From contig NZ_MZGX01000003.1 in assembly GCF_002051585.1 (NCBI RefSeq), positions 1 to 64,000 on the forward strand: a stretch of DNA of 64,000 bases, written 5' to 3'. The notes beneath the pieces were generated by a model, which saw nothing but the letters and a program-made list of their open reading frames with translations, did not search any database and was not told the origin of the DNA. Within the stretch, counting starts at the first letter, position 1; each line of letters begins with the position of its first letter. The DNA comes from Ruminiclostridium hungatei (GTDB lineage: Bacteria > Bacillota > Clostridia > Acetivibrionales > DSM-1351). The position numbers were made by a program, and so were the translations under genes. Of this stretch, positions 45,174 to 53,327 are shown piece by piece.

Positions 45174-45257
45174 TTCAAAGCCAGCTTAAAAGCATAATTT
45201 GCCAACTTGTTGGCTTTTGGAAGGCGAAGGCTTTGAACCGTAATTGACTTTGGTAAA
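45174..45257 (-). promoter_or_regulatory. leuC leader hairpin containing repeat copy B
   Basis: TTCAAAGCC (45174-45182) pairs perfectly with GGCTTTGAA (45229-45237); inside lie GCCAAC/GTTGGC (45201-45214) and a possible AAAAGC/GCTTTT pairing. The right part, 45207-45257, is the second copy of the 50-bp repeat also at 23424-23472. It is 45-130 bp upstream of leuC. It does not match a leucine T-box, as far as I can see. Confidence 0.5.
45207..45257. repeat. Interspersed 50-bp repeat, copy B
   Basis: These 51 bp are identical to 23424-23472 except for an extra AA after GGAAGGCG. Such identity over two unrelated intergenic sites 21.7 kb apart cannot be chance. The short fragment at 26799-26827 is related. 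Confidence 0.75.
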
Positions 45258-45332
45258 ATACAAATTAACCAATAAATATTCTTCTATTTTTATCTGCTTT
45301 AAGGCTAGTGCTTTTCAAGCATAATAAAATAA

Positions 45333-45385
45333 AACACTTTCCAGTCTTAGCTTGAATCAATTATACAATAAGCCCGGAAAGTGTT
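45333..45385 (-). terminator. Terminator of the AraC gene at 45412
   Basis: AACACTTTCC (45333-45342) pairs with GGAAAGTGTT (45376-45385). On the minus strand a T-rich run (TTTTATTTTATT) follows. Confidence 0.65.
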
Positions 45386-45411
45386 CTTCATGTTATTTAC
45401 CGTTATTTTTT

Positions 45412-46314
45412 CTAATTATGAATGTTTTTTGACGAATTACGATACTGCATGGGAGTCATATTCACCTGTTTCTTAAACATGTCGTTGAAGCGCTGCTGGT
45501 TGGAAAAACCCACACTATGTGCAATCTCACCAACCTTCATATCAGTCTCGTCCAAAAGTTCACAGGCCCGTTTAATTCTGATATTCAAAAGATACTGCAT
45601 GGGGCTCAGGCCGGTATCCTCTTTGAATGCCCTGGTAAAGTAGCTGGGACTTAGAAAAACATATTTTGCGATATCAGTTATTGATATTTCTCTTTCATAA
45701 TTGTTGTGGACAAATTGTATAGCCGACTGCATAAGCTCCTTTATTTTGGGACTTTTGTTTTTTATGCTGTTTTCCCATTCGGCCTTAAGTGCTCTGGATA
45801 TAAGCACAAACAGTTCCATCAGCATGAGATAGTCCAGCAGTTCACTGCCTAGCTGGTCACTGGCCTTTTCCTTAAGGATTCTGTTCAGCAGAATAATGAT
45901 ATCATTTTTCTGGCTCACCTTAAGTTTTATAAAGGCCCCTGAGTCCCTGCCGCTGACAAAGTTTATGAAGTCCTCGATAGAAGTCTCCGACATGGCCAGG
46001 TTTGACTGGTTCATAAATTTAAAATACAGAACTATAAAGTCACAACCGCCATCGGAGGTCACCTCAAGCTTGTGATGCTGATGGGGCTTTATAATGACTA
46101 TATCATTAGACCCCACAGTCACAGACTGGCTGCCTATTTCGAACTGCCCTTCACCGGATTTGATGTATACCATTTCAAAGGCTTCGTGTATGCTCAGGCC
46201 CTTTGACCATTCAGCATTACGATATCTCTCTATGGCCTTTATGCTCGTTACAGGTATAAAACTTGCCGCGCCCAGAACACCTTCCCAGGCCTTAGGAATC
46301 GACGTCGACTGCAT
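45412..46314 (-). CDS. AraC-family transcriptional regulator
   Basis: 300 residues. The N-terminal cupin (IHEAFEMVYIKSGEGQFEIG, IVIIKPHQHHKLEV) probably senses a small molecule; the C-terminal region has the double helix-turn-helix (ISITDIAKYVFLSPSYFTRA; VGEIAHSVGFSNQQRFNDMF). It is not closely similar to the AraC protein at 10898. GGGG lies before the ATG but at a long spacing. Neighbours (leu operon, DEAD-box helicase) give no hint of its targets. Confidence 0.9.
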   Translation of the reverse strand: MQSTSIPKAWEGVLGAASFIPVTSIKAIERYRNAEWSKGLSIHEAFEMVYIKSGEGQFEIGSQSVTVGSNDIVIIKPHQHHKLEVTSDGGCDFIVLYFKFMNQSNLAMSETSIEDFINFVSGRDSGAFIKLKVSQKNDIIILLNRILKEKASDQLGSELLDYLMLMELFVLISRALKAEWENSIKNKSPKIKELMQSAIQFVHNNYEREISITDIAKYVFLSPSYFTRAFKEDTGLSPMQYLLNIRIKRACELLDETDMKVGEIAHSVGFSNQQRFNDMFKKQVNMTPMQYRNSSKNIHN

Positions 46315-46353
46315 AATGCCCTGCCCCCTTTAACATAATACAATATATCAATC

Positions 46354-48390
46354 CTATTTCTTGCTTTTCCTTTGGCCGGACTGTGGCTTACGATCCCAGG
46401 GTTTGAGATTCTTTGGGGGTTTATCTGCAAATTTAATTTTTATTTGTTTCCCGCCGTTGCCCTGAAAAGTTTCCTTGTTTCCCTCCTGCTCTGATTTTTT
46501 ACCGGAGGTTTCCGTCCTTCCGAACTTCTTATCTCCAAACTTCTTGTCTCCAAACTTCTTGTCTCCGAACTTCTTGTCTCCGAACTTCTTGTCTCCGAAC
46601 TTCTTATCGCCGAACTTCTTATCTCCGGGTTTCTCGTCGCCGAATTTCTTATCGCCGAATTTCTTGTCGCCGAATTTCTTATCGCCGAATTTCTTGTCAC
46701 CGAATTTCTTATCGCCGAATTTCTTGTCCCCGAATTTCTTGTCGCCGAATTTCTTGTCGCCGAATTTCTTATCGCCGAATTTCTTATCGCCGAATTTCTT
46801 ATCGCCAAATTTCTTATCGCCAAATTTCTTATCGCCAAATTTCTTATCGCCAAATTTCTTATCGCCGGGTTGCTTATCACTGAACTTCTTGTCAGATGGA
46901 CGGCCGTCTCTTTCATACTGCTTACCGTCAGCAGTAGACTTATTCCCCCTATATTGGGGTTTATCCCCATTACCGGCAAACCGTTTTTCTCTTTTTCCGT
47001 TCCCTTCTCTTATTCCTTCCTTATCAGTCCTGAATTCAGATTTATCCTTATCATATGGACGATTGCCCTGAGCCTTATACTTCCTGTCAGGTCTGCCCTC
47101 TCTGCTATTCCTCTTTAAGCTTCTTTCACCAGGTCCATCCTTGAGGGCCTTGTCCATTTCATTCCTGTCCTCAGTATTTTCAGTTTTACCGTTTTTTCTA
47201 TATTTAGGCGGAGTATATTCACTGGTTGTATCAAACTTTTTATTTTCTTTTCTGTATTCTACAATTACTCCATTGTACATTGACTTTGGAATAATTGAAA
47301 TCCGGAGTTCTTTTTCAAATTGTTTCACGAGAGGCAGCTCTTTTTCCGAGACAATTGAAATGGTAGTGCCCGCACTGCCGTTTCTCCCTGTCCTTCCTGC
47401 CCGGTGAAGGTATTCCATTGATCTCTCGGGTATGTTAATATTAAAAATATGAGTCACACCTTCAATATCAAGCCCGCGTGCAGCTACATCCGAAGCTATA
47501 AGCAGTTGAAGCCTTCCGGATTTGAAATCATCCATTGTCTTTTTTCTGTCACTTTTTATATTGGAACCATGAAGTCCGTCTGCTCTTAATTTATGGTATT
47601 TAAGCTTTTCAGTTGCTTCCAGTATATCTCCGGCATTGCCGAAAAAGGCTATGGCCTTCGGGGGATTAATGATCCTTACCAATTTTCGGAGTACTTCTAT
47701 TTTTTCCCGTTCTTCAGCCACAAAATACAAATGGTCAATTGTATCGGGCACCTCTACGGCAGTTTTACTCTTTATAATATGAGGTTCTTTCATGAGAGGC
47801 TTAGCCCTTTCGATGGTACGGGCAGGTATGGAAGCCGAACACATTATTATTTGCCTCTCCTTAAGTGTGGTTTTAATTACAGCTTTTATGGCTTCCTGAT
47901 TGCTGTCGTCCAGAAGTCTGTCGGCTTCATCTATGATTATTGTTTTAATTGTATGAGCTGAAATTTTCTTTTTTTGTATAAGCTCCAGTATTCTTCCGGC
48001 TGTACCTACAATGATATGGGGCTTTGTTCTGAGCTTATCAACCTGTCTGGTTATATTCACGTCTCCTATTACAGGCGTTGAAGTAGCCTTCAAATCGGAG
48101 TTCAGCGACAGCATTTCTATAACCCTGATAACCTGTATTGCAAGCTCATGAGTCGGTACAAGGACAAGGGCCTGCATTTCCTTTTTACCGGTATCCAGCT
48201 TTTCAAAAAGCGGCAGCAGATAGGCAAGTGTTTTACCGGTTCCGGTCTCCGATTGAAAGATTATATCCAAATTTTTTTGTGCCGCCGGTATTGCCATTTG
48301 CTGTATTTCTGTAGGTTTTGTGATATCTGCCAGCTTCATGGCCTCTATGAGCGACTTGTTTATCTGCAAATTTTCAAATGTTTGTTCCAT
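46354..48390 (-). CDS. DEAD-box RNA helicase with KKFGD repeat tail
   Basis: 678 residues. The helicase core (1-~375) has all main motifs: PTEIQQMAIP (Q motif), SETGTGKT at 47-54, IIIDEADRLL, CSASIP (SAS instead of SAT), IASDVAARGLDIE and YLHRAGRTGRNG. From ~390 on the tail is basic and disordered, with RNA-binding character, and includes about 24 tandem five-residue units at ~505-624, mostly KKFGD with variants KKFSD, KQPGD, EKPGD and a last KKFGR. The end is IKIKFADKPPKNLKPWDRKP. Such enzymes remodel RNA in ribosome assembly or cold stress. The repeat tail is far longer than in relatives I know of and likely drives RNA binding or condensation; that part is inference. Confidence 0.93.
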   Translation of the reverse strand: MEQTFENLQINKSLIEAMKLADITKPTEIQQMAIPAAQKNLDIIFQSETGTGKTLAYLLPLFEKLDTGKKEMQALVLVPTHELAIQVIRVIEMLSLNSDLKATSTPVIGDVNITRQVDKLRTKPHIIVGTAGRILELIQKKKISAHTIKTIIIDEADRLLDDSNQEAIKAVIKTTLKERQIIMCSASIPARTIERAKPLMKEPHIIKSKTAVEVPDTIDHLYFVAEEREKIEVLRKLVRIINPPKAIAFFGNAGDILEATEKLKYHKLRADGLHGSNIKSDRKKTMDDFKSGRLQLLIASDVAARGLDIEGVTHIFNINIPERSMEYLHRAGRTGRNGSAGTTISIVSEKELPLVKQFEKELRISIIPKSMYNGVIVEYRKENKKFDTTSEYTPPKYRKNGKTENTEDRNEMDKALKDGPGERSLKRNSREGRPDRKYKAQGNRPYDKDKSEFRTDKEGIREGNGKREKRFAGNGDKPQYRGNKSTADGKQYERDGRPSDKKFSDKQPGDKKFGDKKFGDKKFGDKKFGDKKFGDKKFGDKKFGDKKFGDKKFGDKKFGDKKFGDKKFGDKKFGDKKFGDKKFGDEKPGDKKFGDKKFGDKKFGDKKFGDKKFGDKKFGDKKFGRTETSGKKSEQEGNKETFQGNGGKQIKIKFADKPPKNLKPWDRKPQSGQRKSKK
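46518..46875 (-). repeat. 15-bp tandem repeat (~24 units) in the helicase gene
   Basis: Each unit encodes KKFGD. Two sub-arrays differ in synonymous sites: from 46518 to about 46622 units use AACTTCTTGTCTCC-type sequence, and from about 46638 to 46862 AATTTCTTATCGCC-type (plus strand). The EKPGD variant lies between them. This pattern suggests separate local expansions by slippage. Copy number is likely to vary between strains. Confidence 0.9.
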
Positions 48391-48452
48391 TTGTTCTCCT
48401 TTATGTGCTTATTATTTATTAAAAGGCAAATTATATCTTGCCGCTTTTCCTG

Positions 48453-50414
48453 TTAGCTTTTACTTTTTTCGATTCTTTCAGCCAGTTCGTATAAATAGGT
48501 CCAGCGCTCCATCAGATAATCCAGTTCCTCTTCCAGCTTCTGCTGTTTGACAACAAGTTCCTGGAGCAATGCAAAATCACTGACTGCAATATCCATATCA
48601 GCTTTGATTTTTTCAAGCTCTCCTTCTTTGTCTGCTATCTTTTCATCTATTTCCTCATACTCTTTTTGCTCCTTGAAAGTAAATTTCAGAGGCCGTTCCT
48701 TTTGAGCAGCTCTATTATCCTTCTGAGGCTGACCGTCCTGCCGGTCTTCCACCTCCGGGATTTTTTTCCCGTCGCCCCTTGCAGCCTTTGGATGCTGTAA
48801 CTGCTCTCCCTGTATACCTTCCCACAGGCAGGCTTCCTTATAGTCAGAGTAGTTGCCTGCATATTTATTTATATACCCATTTCCTTCAAAGGCAAAAATG
48901 CGCTCCGCCATCCTATCAAGGAAAAACCGGTCATGTGATACTGTGATTACTGCTCCGGGGAACTCCTCCAAATAACTCTCCAATATTGTCAGGGTCTGAA
49001 TATCCAAATCATTTGTGGGCTCGTCCAGCAGGAGTACATTTGGAGCTGCCATCAGGACACTTAGGAGATACAGCCTTCTCCTTTCCCCTCCGGACAATCT
49101 TGCTATTGGTGTCCACTGTACGCTTTGGGGAAACAGGAAGCGTTCCAGCATCTGAGAGGCGCTAAGGCTGCCTTTTTTTGTCTCTATGTGTTCGGCAACC
49201 TGACGGATGTACTCTATAACCCTTAGTTCCGGATTCATTTCCTGGCTTTCCTGTGTAAAGAATCCTGTTTTTACTGTTTCACCTATTTCCACATTTCCAA
49301 GGTCAGGCTTGATTCTGCCGGAGATAATCCCCAGAAGCGTGGATTTCCCCATACCATTGGGCCCTATTATTCCAATCCTGTCATCACGAAGGAGAATATA
49401 GCTGAAATCTTTTATAAGAACCTTTTGGTCATAGGACTTTCCTATGTTTGAAAGCTCAATTACCTTTCTACCCAACCGGGCCGAGCCAATCTGGATTTCT
49501 ATGCTGTTCTCCTGTCTTACGTCCTCAGCTTCCTGAAGTTTCTCAAATCTCTCAATTCTTGCCTTCTGCTTCGTAGATCTGGCCTGTGCTCCTCTTCTGA
49601 TCCACTCAAGTTCTGTCCTTAACAGATTTTGGCGCTTTCTTTCCGAGGCAAGTTCCTGTTCCTCGCGTTCTGCCTTCATCTCAAGAAATTTGCTGTAATT
49701 TGCCTGATAGCTGTAAAGCTTTCCGTTATCCAGTTCAATAATTCTATTGGCTACTCTCTCAAGAAAATACCTGTCGTGAGTCACCATAAGGAGCGCACCT
49801 CTTCTGGCATTCAGGTATTTTTCCAGCCAGTCCACCGAGTCGTTGTCTATGTGGTTTGTAGGCTCGTCCAATACAAGCAGTTCTGTGGGATTAATCAATG
49901 CACCTGCCATGGCAACGCGCTTTCTTTGGCCTCCCGAAAGCTGGGTCACAACCGCATTAAAGTCACTTATCCCAAGCTTTGTCAAAACAGTTTTTGCTTC
50001 ACTTTCTATAGCCCAGGCATTTCCGGCATCCATTTTCTGCATTATTTCCAGAAGCTTTTTCTCAGCCTGCTTATCATCGGGACTGTCCTGGCACTTTTTT
50101 AAAATAATCTCATATTCCTTAAGCAGTGACATTACTGGCGAATGTCCTATAAACACCTGCTGCAGAACAGTTGTTCCTTCCTCAAAGCTTGGATTTTGTT
50201 CCAGATAGCCTATATTTAAATTATTTGTCTTTATTATTCTCCCCGAATCAGGCTCCTCAAAACCGGCTATCACCTTTAGCAACGTGCTTTTACCCGTCCC
50301 GTTTATGCCTATGAGGCCTATTTTATCTCCTGCTTCAATTCCCAGCCAGCTATCATTAAAGAGGACTTTCTCACTGTAGCTCTTTGAAATACCCTCTGCA
50401 GATAAAATGTTCAA
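48453..50414 (-). CDS. ABC-F family ATPase, Uup/YdiF-like
   Basis: 653 residues with two ATP-binding cassettes and no membrane segment. First cassette: GLIGINGTGKSTLLKVI, LSGGQRKRVAMAGAL and LLVLDEPTNHID; second: GIIGPNGMGKSTLLGI, LSGGERRRLYLLSVL and LLLDEPTNDLD. A charged linker lies between the cassettes, and a C-terminal coiled coil (~575-653, EEIDEKIADKEGELEKIKAD) is as in Uup. ABC-F proteins act on the ribosome, in translation control or antibiotic protection; the Uup-like coiled coil favours a housekeeping role. TTG start with AAGGAG 9 nt upstream. Follows the radical SAM gene on the same strand. Confidence 0.94.
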   Translation of the reverse strand: MNILSAEGISKSYSEKVLFNDSWLGIEAGDKIGLIGINGTGKSTLLKVIAGFEEPDSGRIIKTNNLNIGYLEQNPSFEEGTTVLQQVFIGHSPVMSLLKEYEIILKKCQDSPDDKQAEKKLLEIMQKMDAGNAWAIESEAKTVLTKLGISDFNAVVTQLSGGQRKRVAMAGALINPTELLVLDEPTNHIDNDSVDWLEKYLNARRGALLMVTHDRYFLERVANRIIELDNGKLYSYQANYSKFLEMKAEREEQELASERKRQNLLRTELEWIRRGAQARSTKQKARIERFEKLQEAEDVRQENSIEIQIGSARLGRKVIELSNIGKSYDQKVLIKDFSYILLRDDRIGIIGPNGMGKSTLLGIISGRIKPDLGNVEIGETVKTGFFTQESQEMNPELRVIEYIRQVAEHIETKKGSLSASQMLERFLFPQSVQWTPIARLSGGERRRLYLLSVLMAAPNVLLLDEPTNDLDIQTLTILESYLEEFPGAVITVSHDRFFLDRMAERIFAFEGNGYINKYAGNYSDYKEACLWEGIQGEQLQHPKAARGDGKKIPEVEDRQDGQPQKDNRAAQKERPLKFTFKEQKEYEEIDEKIADKEGELEKIKADMDIAVSDFALLQELVVKQQKLEEELDYLMERWTYLYELAERIEKSKS

Positions 50415-50589
50415 TTACGATTCTCCTTCACACGCATATAATAACAGATTTTATTTTTGCTTTTAATAATTTTTAAAAGCTCTCAAGCAATGAATTTCAT
50501 AACTATAATAGTTAATGAACATTTTAAATATTATTATAACATTTATAACCCCATTACATAACAATATCCCACATTTTTTAACATTTGTG

Positions 50590-51489
50590 TTATCTTTTAT
50601 GTCTTCCTGCATACCCACACCTTCTACACAGTTCTTCAACCCCGATGCGGGCTGTAAATCCCTCGTATATGCGGCGCGCTCTGTCAGAGCAGAGTATCTC
50701 CCCCAATGGTTGCTCAAATATATTCCCCAGAGATATGTTTCCATCACTGTCCAGGCAGCATGGTACCACCGTGCCGTCAACAAGTATGCCGAACTGATCC
50801 CTCAGTCCATAACAAAATATCCCTTCCGTTCGATCTTTGCTGTCTATATCAGGCCATTCAAACCTCTGCGCCAAATGTAGAAAGACCTTATCAGCAAGTT
50901 TTATATTTTGGCGCAGCACAGTTTCTGTCAGGCAGGTCGGCGTTTCTTGCGGTACCGCTTGTTTAAAAGCATTTTGTAAATAATTTATTATTGTATCATT
51001 TAAGCCGCTTCCGGACCTTATAGCTTCTCTTTCCCTGCGAATACCGGCATTCCAGAGTCTGAATTCGCAAATTATTCCTTTTGCGCTGGCTTCCCTGGCA
51101 AAGGTCACAGTTTCACTCAAGTATTCTTCCAGGCTTATTCTTTCGCGGTTTGCCTCATAGCTGTGCAGAGAAATGCTGACTTTTCTAAGACCGGGTGAGT
51201 TCAGCAATATTGACTTATGTTTCCCCATCAGAGTACCATTAGTAGTTATGTTTACCTTTAGCTTATTTTCGTCACAAATAGAGATAAAACTCCCTATTTG
51301 AGGATTAAGTAACGGTTCACCCATAATATGAAAATAAATGTAATCCGTAAATGGCTTTAATTCTCTGGCAATATGTGAAAACTCGTCTATTGTCATATAC
51401 TTCAAATGCCTTTTTGTCTCAGGGCAGAAATCACACTTCAGATTGCATATATTAGTGATTTCAACATAAGCCTTTTTATATCTTTTCAT
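50590..51489 (-). CDS. Radical SAM protein with SPASM-type C-terminus
   Basis: 299 residues. The radical SAM cluster motif is ITNICNLKCDFCPETK (CxxxCxxC) near residues 15-22; HIMGEPLLNP follows the typical GGEP position. The C-terminal region has conserved Cys residues (IFCYGLRDQFGILVDGTVVP, then CCLD, and CRRCGYAGRHKR) that should bind an auxiliary iron-sulphur cluster. SPASM enzymes commonly modify peptides or act as maturases, but no precursor peptide gene is next to it. GGAG lies 6 nt before the ATG. Substrate unknown. Confidence 0.9.
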   Translation of the reverse strand: MKRYKKAYVEITNICNLKCDFCPETKRHLKYMTIDEFSHIARELKPFTDYIYFHIMGEPLLNPQIGSFISICDENKLKVNITTNGTLMGKHKSILLNSPGLRKVSISLHSYEANRERISLEEYLSETVTFAREASAKGIICEFRLWNAGIRREREAIRSGSGLNDTIINYLQNAFKQAVPQETPTCLTETVLRQNIKLADKVFLHLAQRFEWPDIDSKDRTEGIFCYGLRDQFGILVDGTVVPCCLDSDGNISLGNIFEQPLGEILCSDRARRIYEGFTARIGVEELCRRCGYAGRHKR

Positions 51490-51580
51490 TTAATGCTCCA
51501 GGAAATATTATATTTGGTTGTTGTTTGCGTTTCTTACGATAAAGCAAACTGTGTTTCCATAAGTTTATTATAGTCATTAT

Positions 51581-51613
51581 AAATCCCGATAAGACGGCTA
51601 CTTATCGGGATTT
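51581..51613 (-). terminator. Terminator after the coiled-coil gene
   Basis: Perfect 13-bp stem, 51581-51593 with 51601-51613, with a 7-nt loop. It lies 78 bp beyond the stop of the 140-residue protein; the T-run is short. Confidence 0.6.
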
Positions 51614-51690
51614 ATTAATTTATGAAATAGAATGTAAATCAGATATTTATTGAATTATCGTGTCAAATGGCAGGTCACCCTGTCCCACAA

Positions 51691-52113
51691 TTATTTTGCT
51701 GCTTTAATCACCTTTATTTCTATATCATGCCTGTCTACCTTCGTTGTAAGCATATCTATCTTATTTTCTATTGAATCAAGACGATAATTTACTTCGCTTC
51801 GCGTCTCAAAAAGCAGGTCAATTTTCCTGCATACATCATTTTCCACCTTCAAAGCCAACTTCCCTACCTCATTTCTTAAAGAAGCCACATCACCTTCAAT
51901 ATTTGTTATTTTGCTTTCCACCGAAGTCATTCTGCCTTCCATAGAAGTCATTTTACCCTCCAACGAAGTCATTCTGCCTTCCATAGAAGTCATTTTACCC
52001 TCCAACGAAGTCATTCTGCCATCCAACGAAGCCACACTGCCGTGGAGTTCCCTGAATTGTGATGTAAAATCAGCATACATTCTGGTCAATAATTCAAATG
52101 TATCGTCTGCCAT
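51691..52113 (-). CDS. Coiled-coil protein with heptad repeats
   Basis: 140 residues, almost entirely predicted coiled coil. Residues ~30-65 are seven-residue repeats alternating MTSLEGK and MTSMEGR, with Met/Leu at core positions; the C-terminal half (LRNEVGKLALKVENDVCRKI, LDSIENKIDMLTTKVDRHDI) continues the coil. Many clostridia encode similar small coiled-coil proteins of unknown function. AGGAG lies 10 nt before the ATG. No partner is evident. Confidence 0.7.
   Translation of the reverse strand: MADDTFELLTRMYADFTSQFRELHGSVASLDGRMTSLEGKMTSMEGRMTSLEGKMTSMEGRMTSVESKITNIEGDVASLRNEVGKLALKVENDVCRKIDLLFETRSEVNYRLDSIENKIDMLTTKVDRHDIEIKVIKAAK
51923..52027 (-). repeat. 42-bp tandem repeat in the coiled-coil gene
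   Basis: 51923-51964 and 51965-52006 are identical 42-bp units; a third, diverged part follows to about 52027. Each unit encodes two heptads, so gain or loss changes the coil by full heptad pairs without a frameshift. Confidence 0.85.
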
Positions 52114-52526
52114 TTAAAATTCACTCCTTTCACTTATTATATCATAATAAAATTTATATGGTAAATAGCCCGAAATCTTATTAATTTTCAAAACATTTGC
52201 CTAGCATCGTATGAGTAATCCTTGCTGAGAAGCAATCCGCTAATTATTTATATTGGACTTGACTGTCGGTTCCCCATCAAATTTTGAGCCATTGTATACT
52301 TGCTCAAAGTCTGCTAAACTTAAAGAATAACATCGGGCAGGAGTACACTAAGGTTAAGATGCATTCGCTTTACTATGTAGTATCTTTGTGGAATCAAGAA
52401 ACATAGAACCTCAAGAGACACCTTGCTAAATATCCGGTTGGTGTGTGATAAGTCAAACACCGGCTACATACCTGCACGAAAATATATATTTTTATTTAAA
52501 ATCAGCAGCTTCAGGAGGACTTTAAA
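52114..52526. other. 413-bp intergenic region with a candidate structured RNA
   Basis: No gene seen. On the plus strand 52334-52478 can fold into a closed multi-helix shape. CGGGCAGG (52334-52341) pairs with CCTGCACG (52471-52478) at 7 of 8 positions. CTATGT (52373-52378) pairs with ACATAG (52401-52406), and CAAG/CTTG (52412-52425) lies further inside. GGTGT/ACACC (52440-52461) forms a hairpin near the 3' end. TTGAGC/GCTCAA lies just before (52285-52307). An AT-rich run with TTTTTA follows at 52479-52496, then the TSCPD gene 30 bp on. I could not match it to a named riboswitch or to 6S RNA. Confidence 0.45.
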
Positions 52527-52781
52527 ATGTCATATAAATATTATCCTGACGGAATATGCCCTATCCAGATAACCTTTGATCTCGATGGAGACCTTGTAAA
52601 AAATGTAGCCTTTTCCGGGGGATGTGATGGTAATCTTAAAGCTATAAGCAGGGTAGTTGAAGGAATGTCTGTTGAAAAAATTGAAGAATATTTCAAAGGT
52701 ATCCAATGCGGTTATAAATCCAGTTCCTGTACAGATCAACTTGCAATGGCTGTACGGAAGGCGTATGAGCAGGCAGTATAA
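52527..52781 (+). CDS. TSCPD domain-containing protein
   Basis: 84 residues, the complete length of the stand-alone family. The TSCPD-like block reads SSCTDQLAMAVRKAY near the end (Thr-Ser-Cys-Pro-Asp in most members, here SSCTD), with VAFSGGCDGNLKAISRVVEG before it; the paired Cys residues (GGC, QCG, SSC) suggest metal binding. A related domain ends some vitamin-B12-dependent ribonucleotide reductases, but the single-domain form has no known role. AGGAGG lies 9 nt before the ATG. Downstream of the candidate structured RNA. Confidence 0.88.
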   Translation: MSYKYYPDGICPIQITFDLDGDLVKNVAFSGGCDGNLKAISRVVEGMSVEKIEEYFKGIQCGYKSSSCTDQLAMAVRKAYEQAV

Positions 52782-52871
52782 GTATTTGTGTCAGTATATA
52801 GGTTGGAGATTGTGGCAATATAAATGTTGCATCCCTTCCCGCTTTGTTACAATTGGTGTATTGGAGGTTAT

Positions 52872-53297
52872 ATGAATTACAACTTGTTAAAATTGGAAAA
52901 CCAGTTATGTTTTCCGTTGTATGCCTGTTCAAAGGAAATCATAAGAAAATACAAGCCTTTTCTGGATCCTTTGGGATTGACTTATACTCAGTATATAACA
53001 CTATTGGCCTTATGGGAGGAGGATAACCTGACTGTAAAAGCATTAGGAGAAAAACTCTATTTGGATTCAGGGACTTTGACCCCACTTTTAAAAAAAATGG
53101 AAACTCAAAAGTTGATTAAACGTGTAAGAAGTGCTGATGATGAAAGGAACGTATATATAAAACTAACGGAAGAAGGCCGGGTTTTAAAAGATAAAGCGGC
53201 TGCAGTGCCTGAGCAGATAGGAAAATGTATTTCCTTATCTCAGGAGGAGGTAATCTTCCTGCATCAGACATTATATAAAATACTTAACCAGTTCTGA
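52872..53297 (+). CDS. MarR-family regulator, OhrR-like
   Basis: About 141 residues. The N-terminus KLENQLCFPLYACSKEIIRK matches OhrR sensors, with Cys13 in the place of the reactive Cys15 that senses organic peroxides. The winged helix is LTVKALGEKLYLDSGTLTPL, LLKKMETQKLIKRVRSADDE, RNVYIKLTEEG. GGAGG lies 5-6 nt before the chosen ATG; the longer frame runs back into the gap. No ohr gene is in the window, so the target is elsewhere or the sensor controls other genes. Confidence 0.88.
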   Translation: MNYNLLKLENQLCFPLYACSKEIIRKYKPFLDPLGLTYTQYITLLALWEEDNLTVKALGEKLYLDSGTLTPLLKKMETQKLIKRVRSADDERNVYIKLTEEGRVLKDKAAAVPEQIGKCISLSQEEVIFLHQTLYKILNQF

Positions 53298-53327
53298 CAA
53301 GCTGTTATCCAGTAGAAGAGGCCCTTT

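Noticed and set aside
45130-45330. Leucine T-box or leader-peptide attenuator before leuC
   Set aside because: I could not find the conserved T-box sequence or a run of Leu codons followed by a terminator; the hairpin here involves the 50-bp repeat instead.
46518-46875. CRISPR-like appearance of regular short repeats
   Set aside because: The unit is 15 bp, has no spacers, and lies in frame within a helicase gene.
46475-47071. Long plus-strand reading frame reading NFLSP repeats
   Set aside because: It is the antisense shadow of the KKFGD repeat in the helicase gene; the 15-bp unit keeps several frames open. No start site or homology.
52114-52526. 6S RNA or a known riboswitch
   Set aside because: No diagnostic sequence of a known class could be recognised; it is kept only as an unnamed structured candidate.
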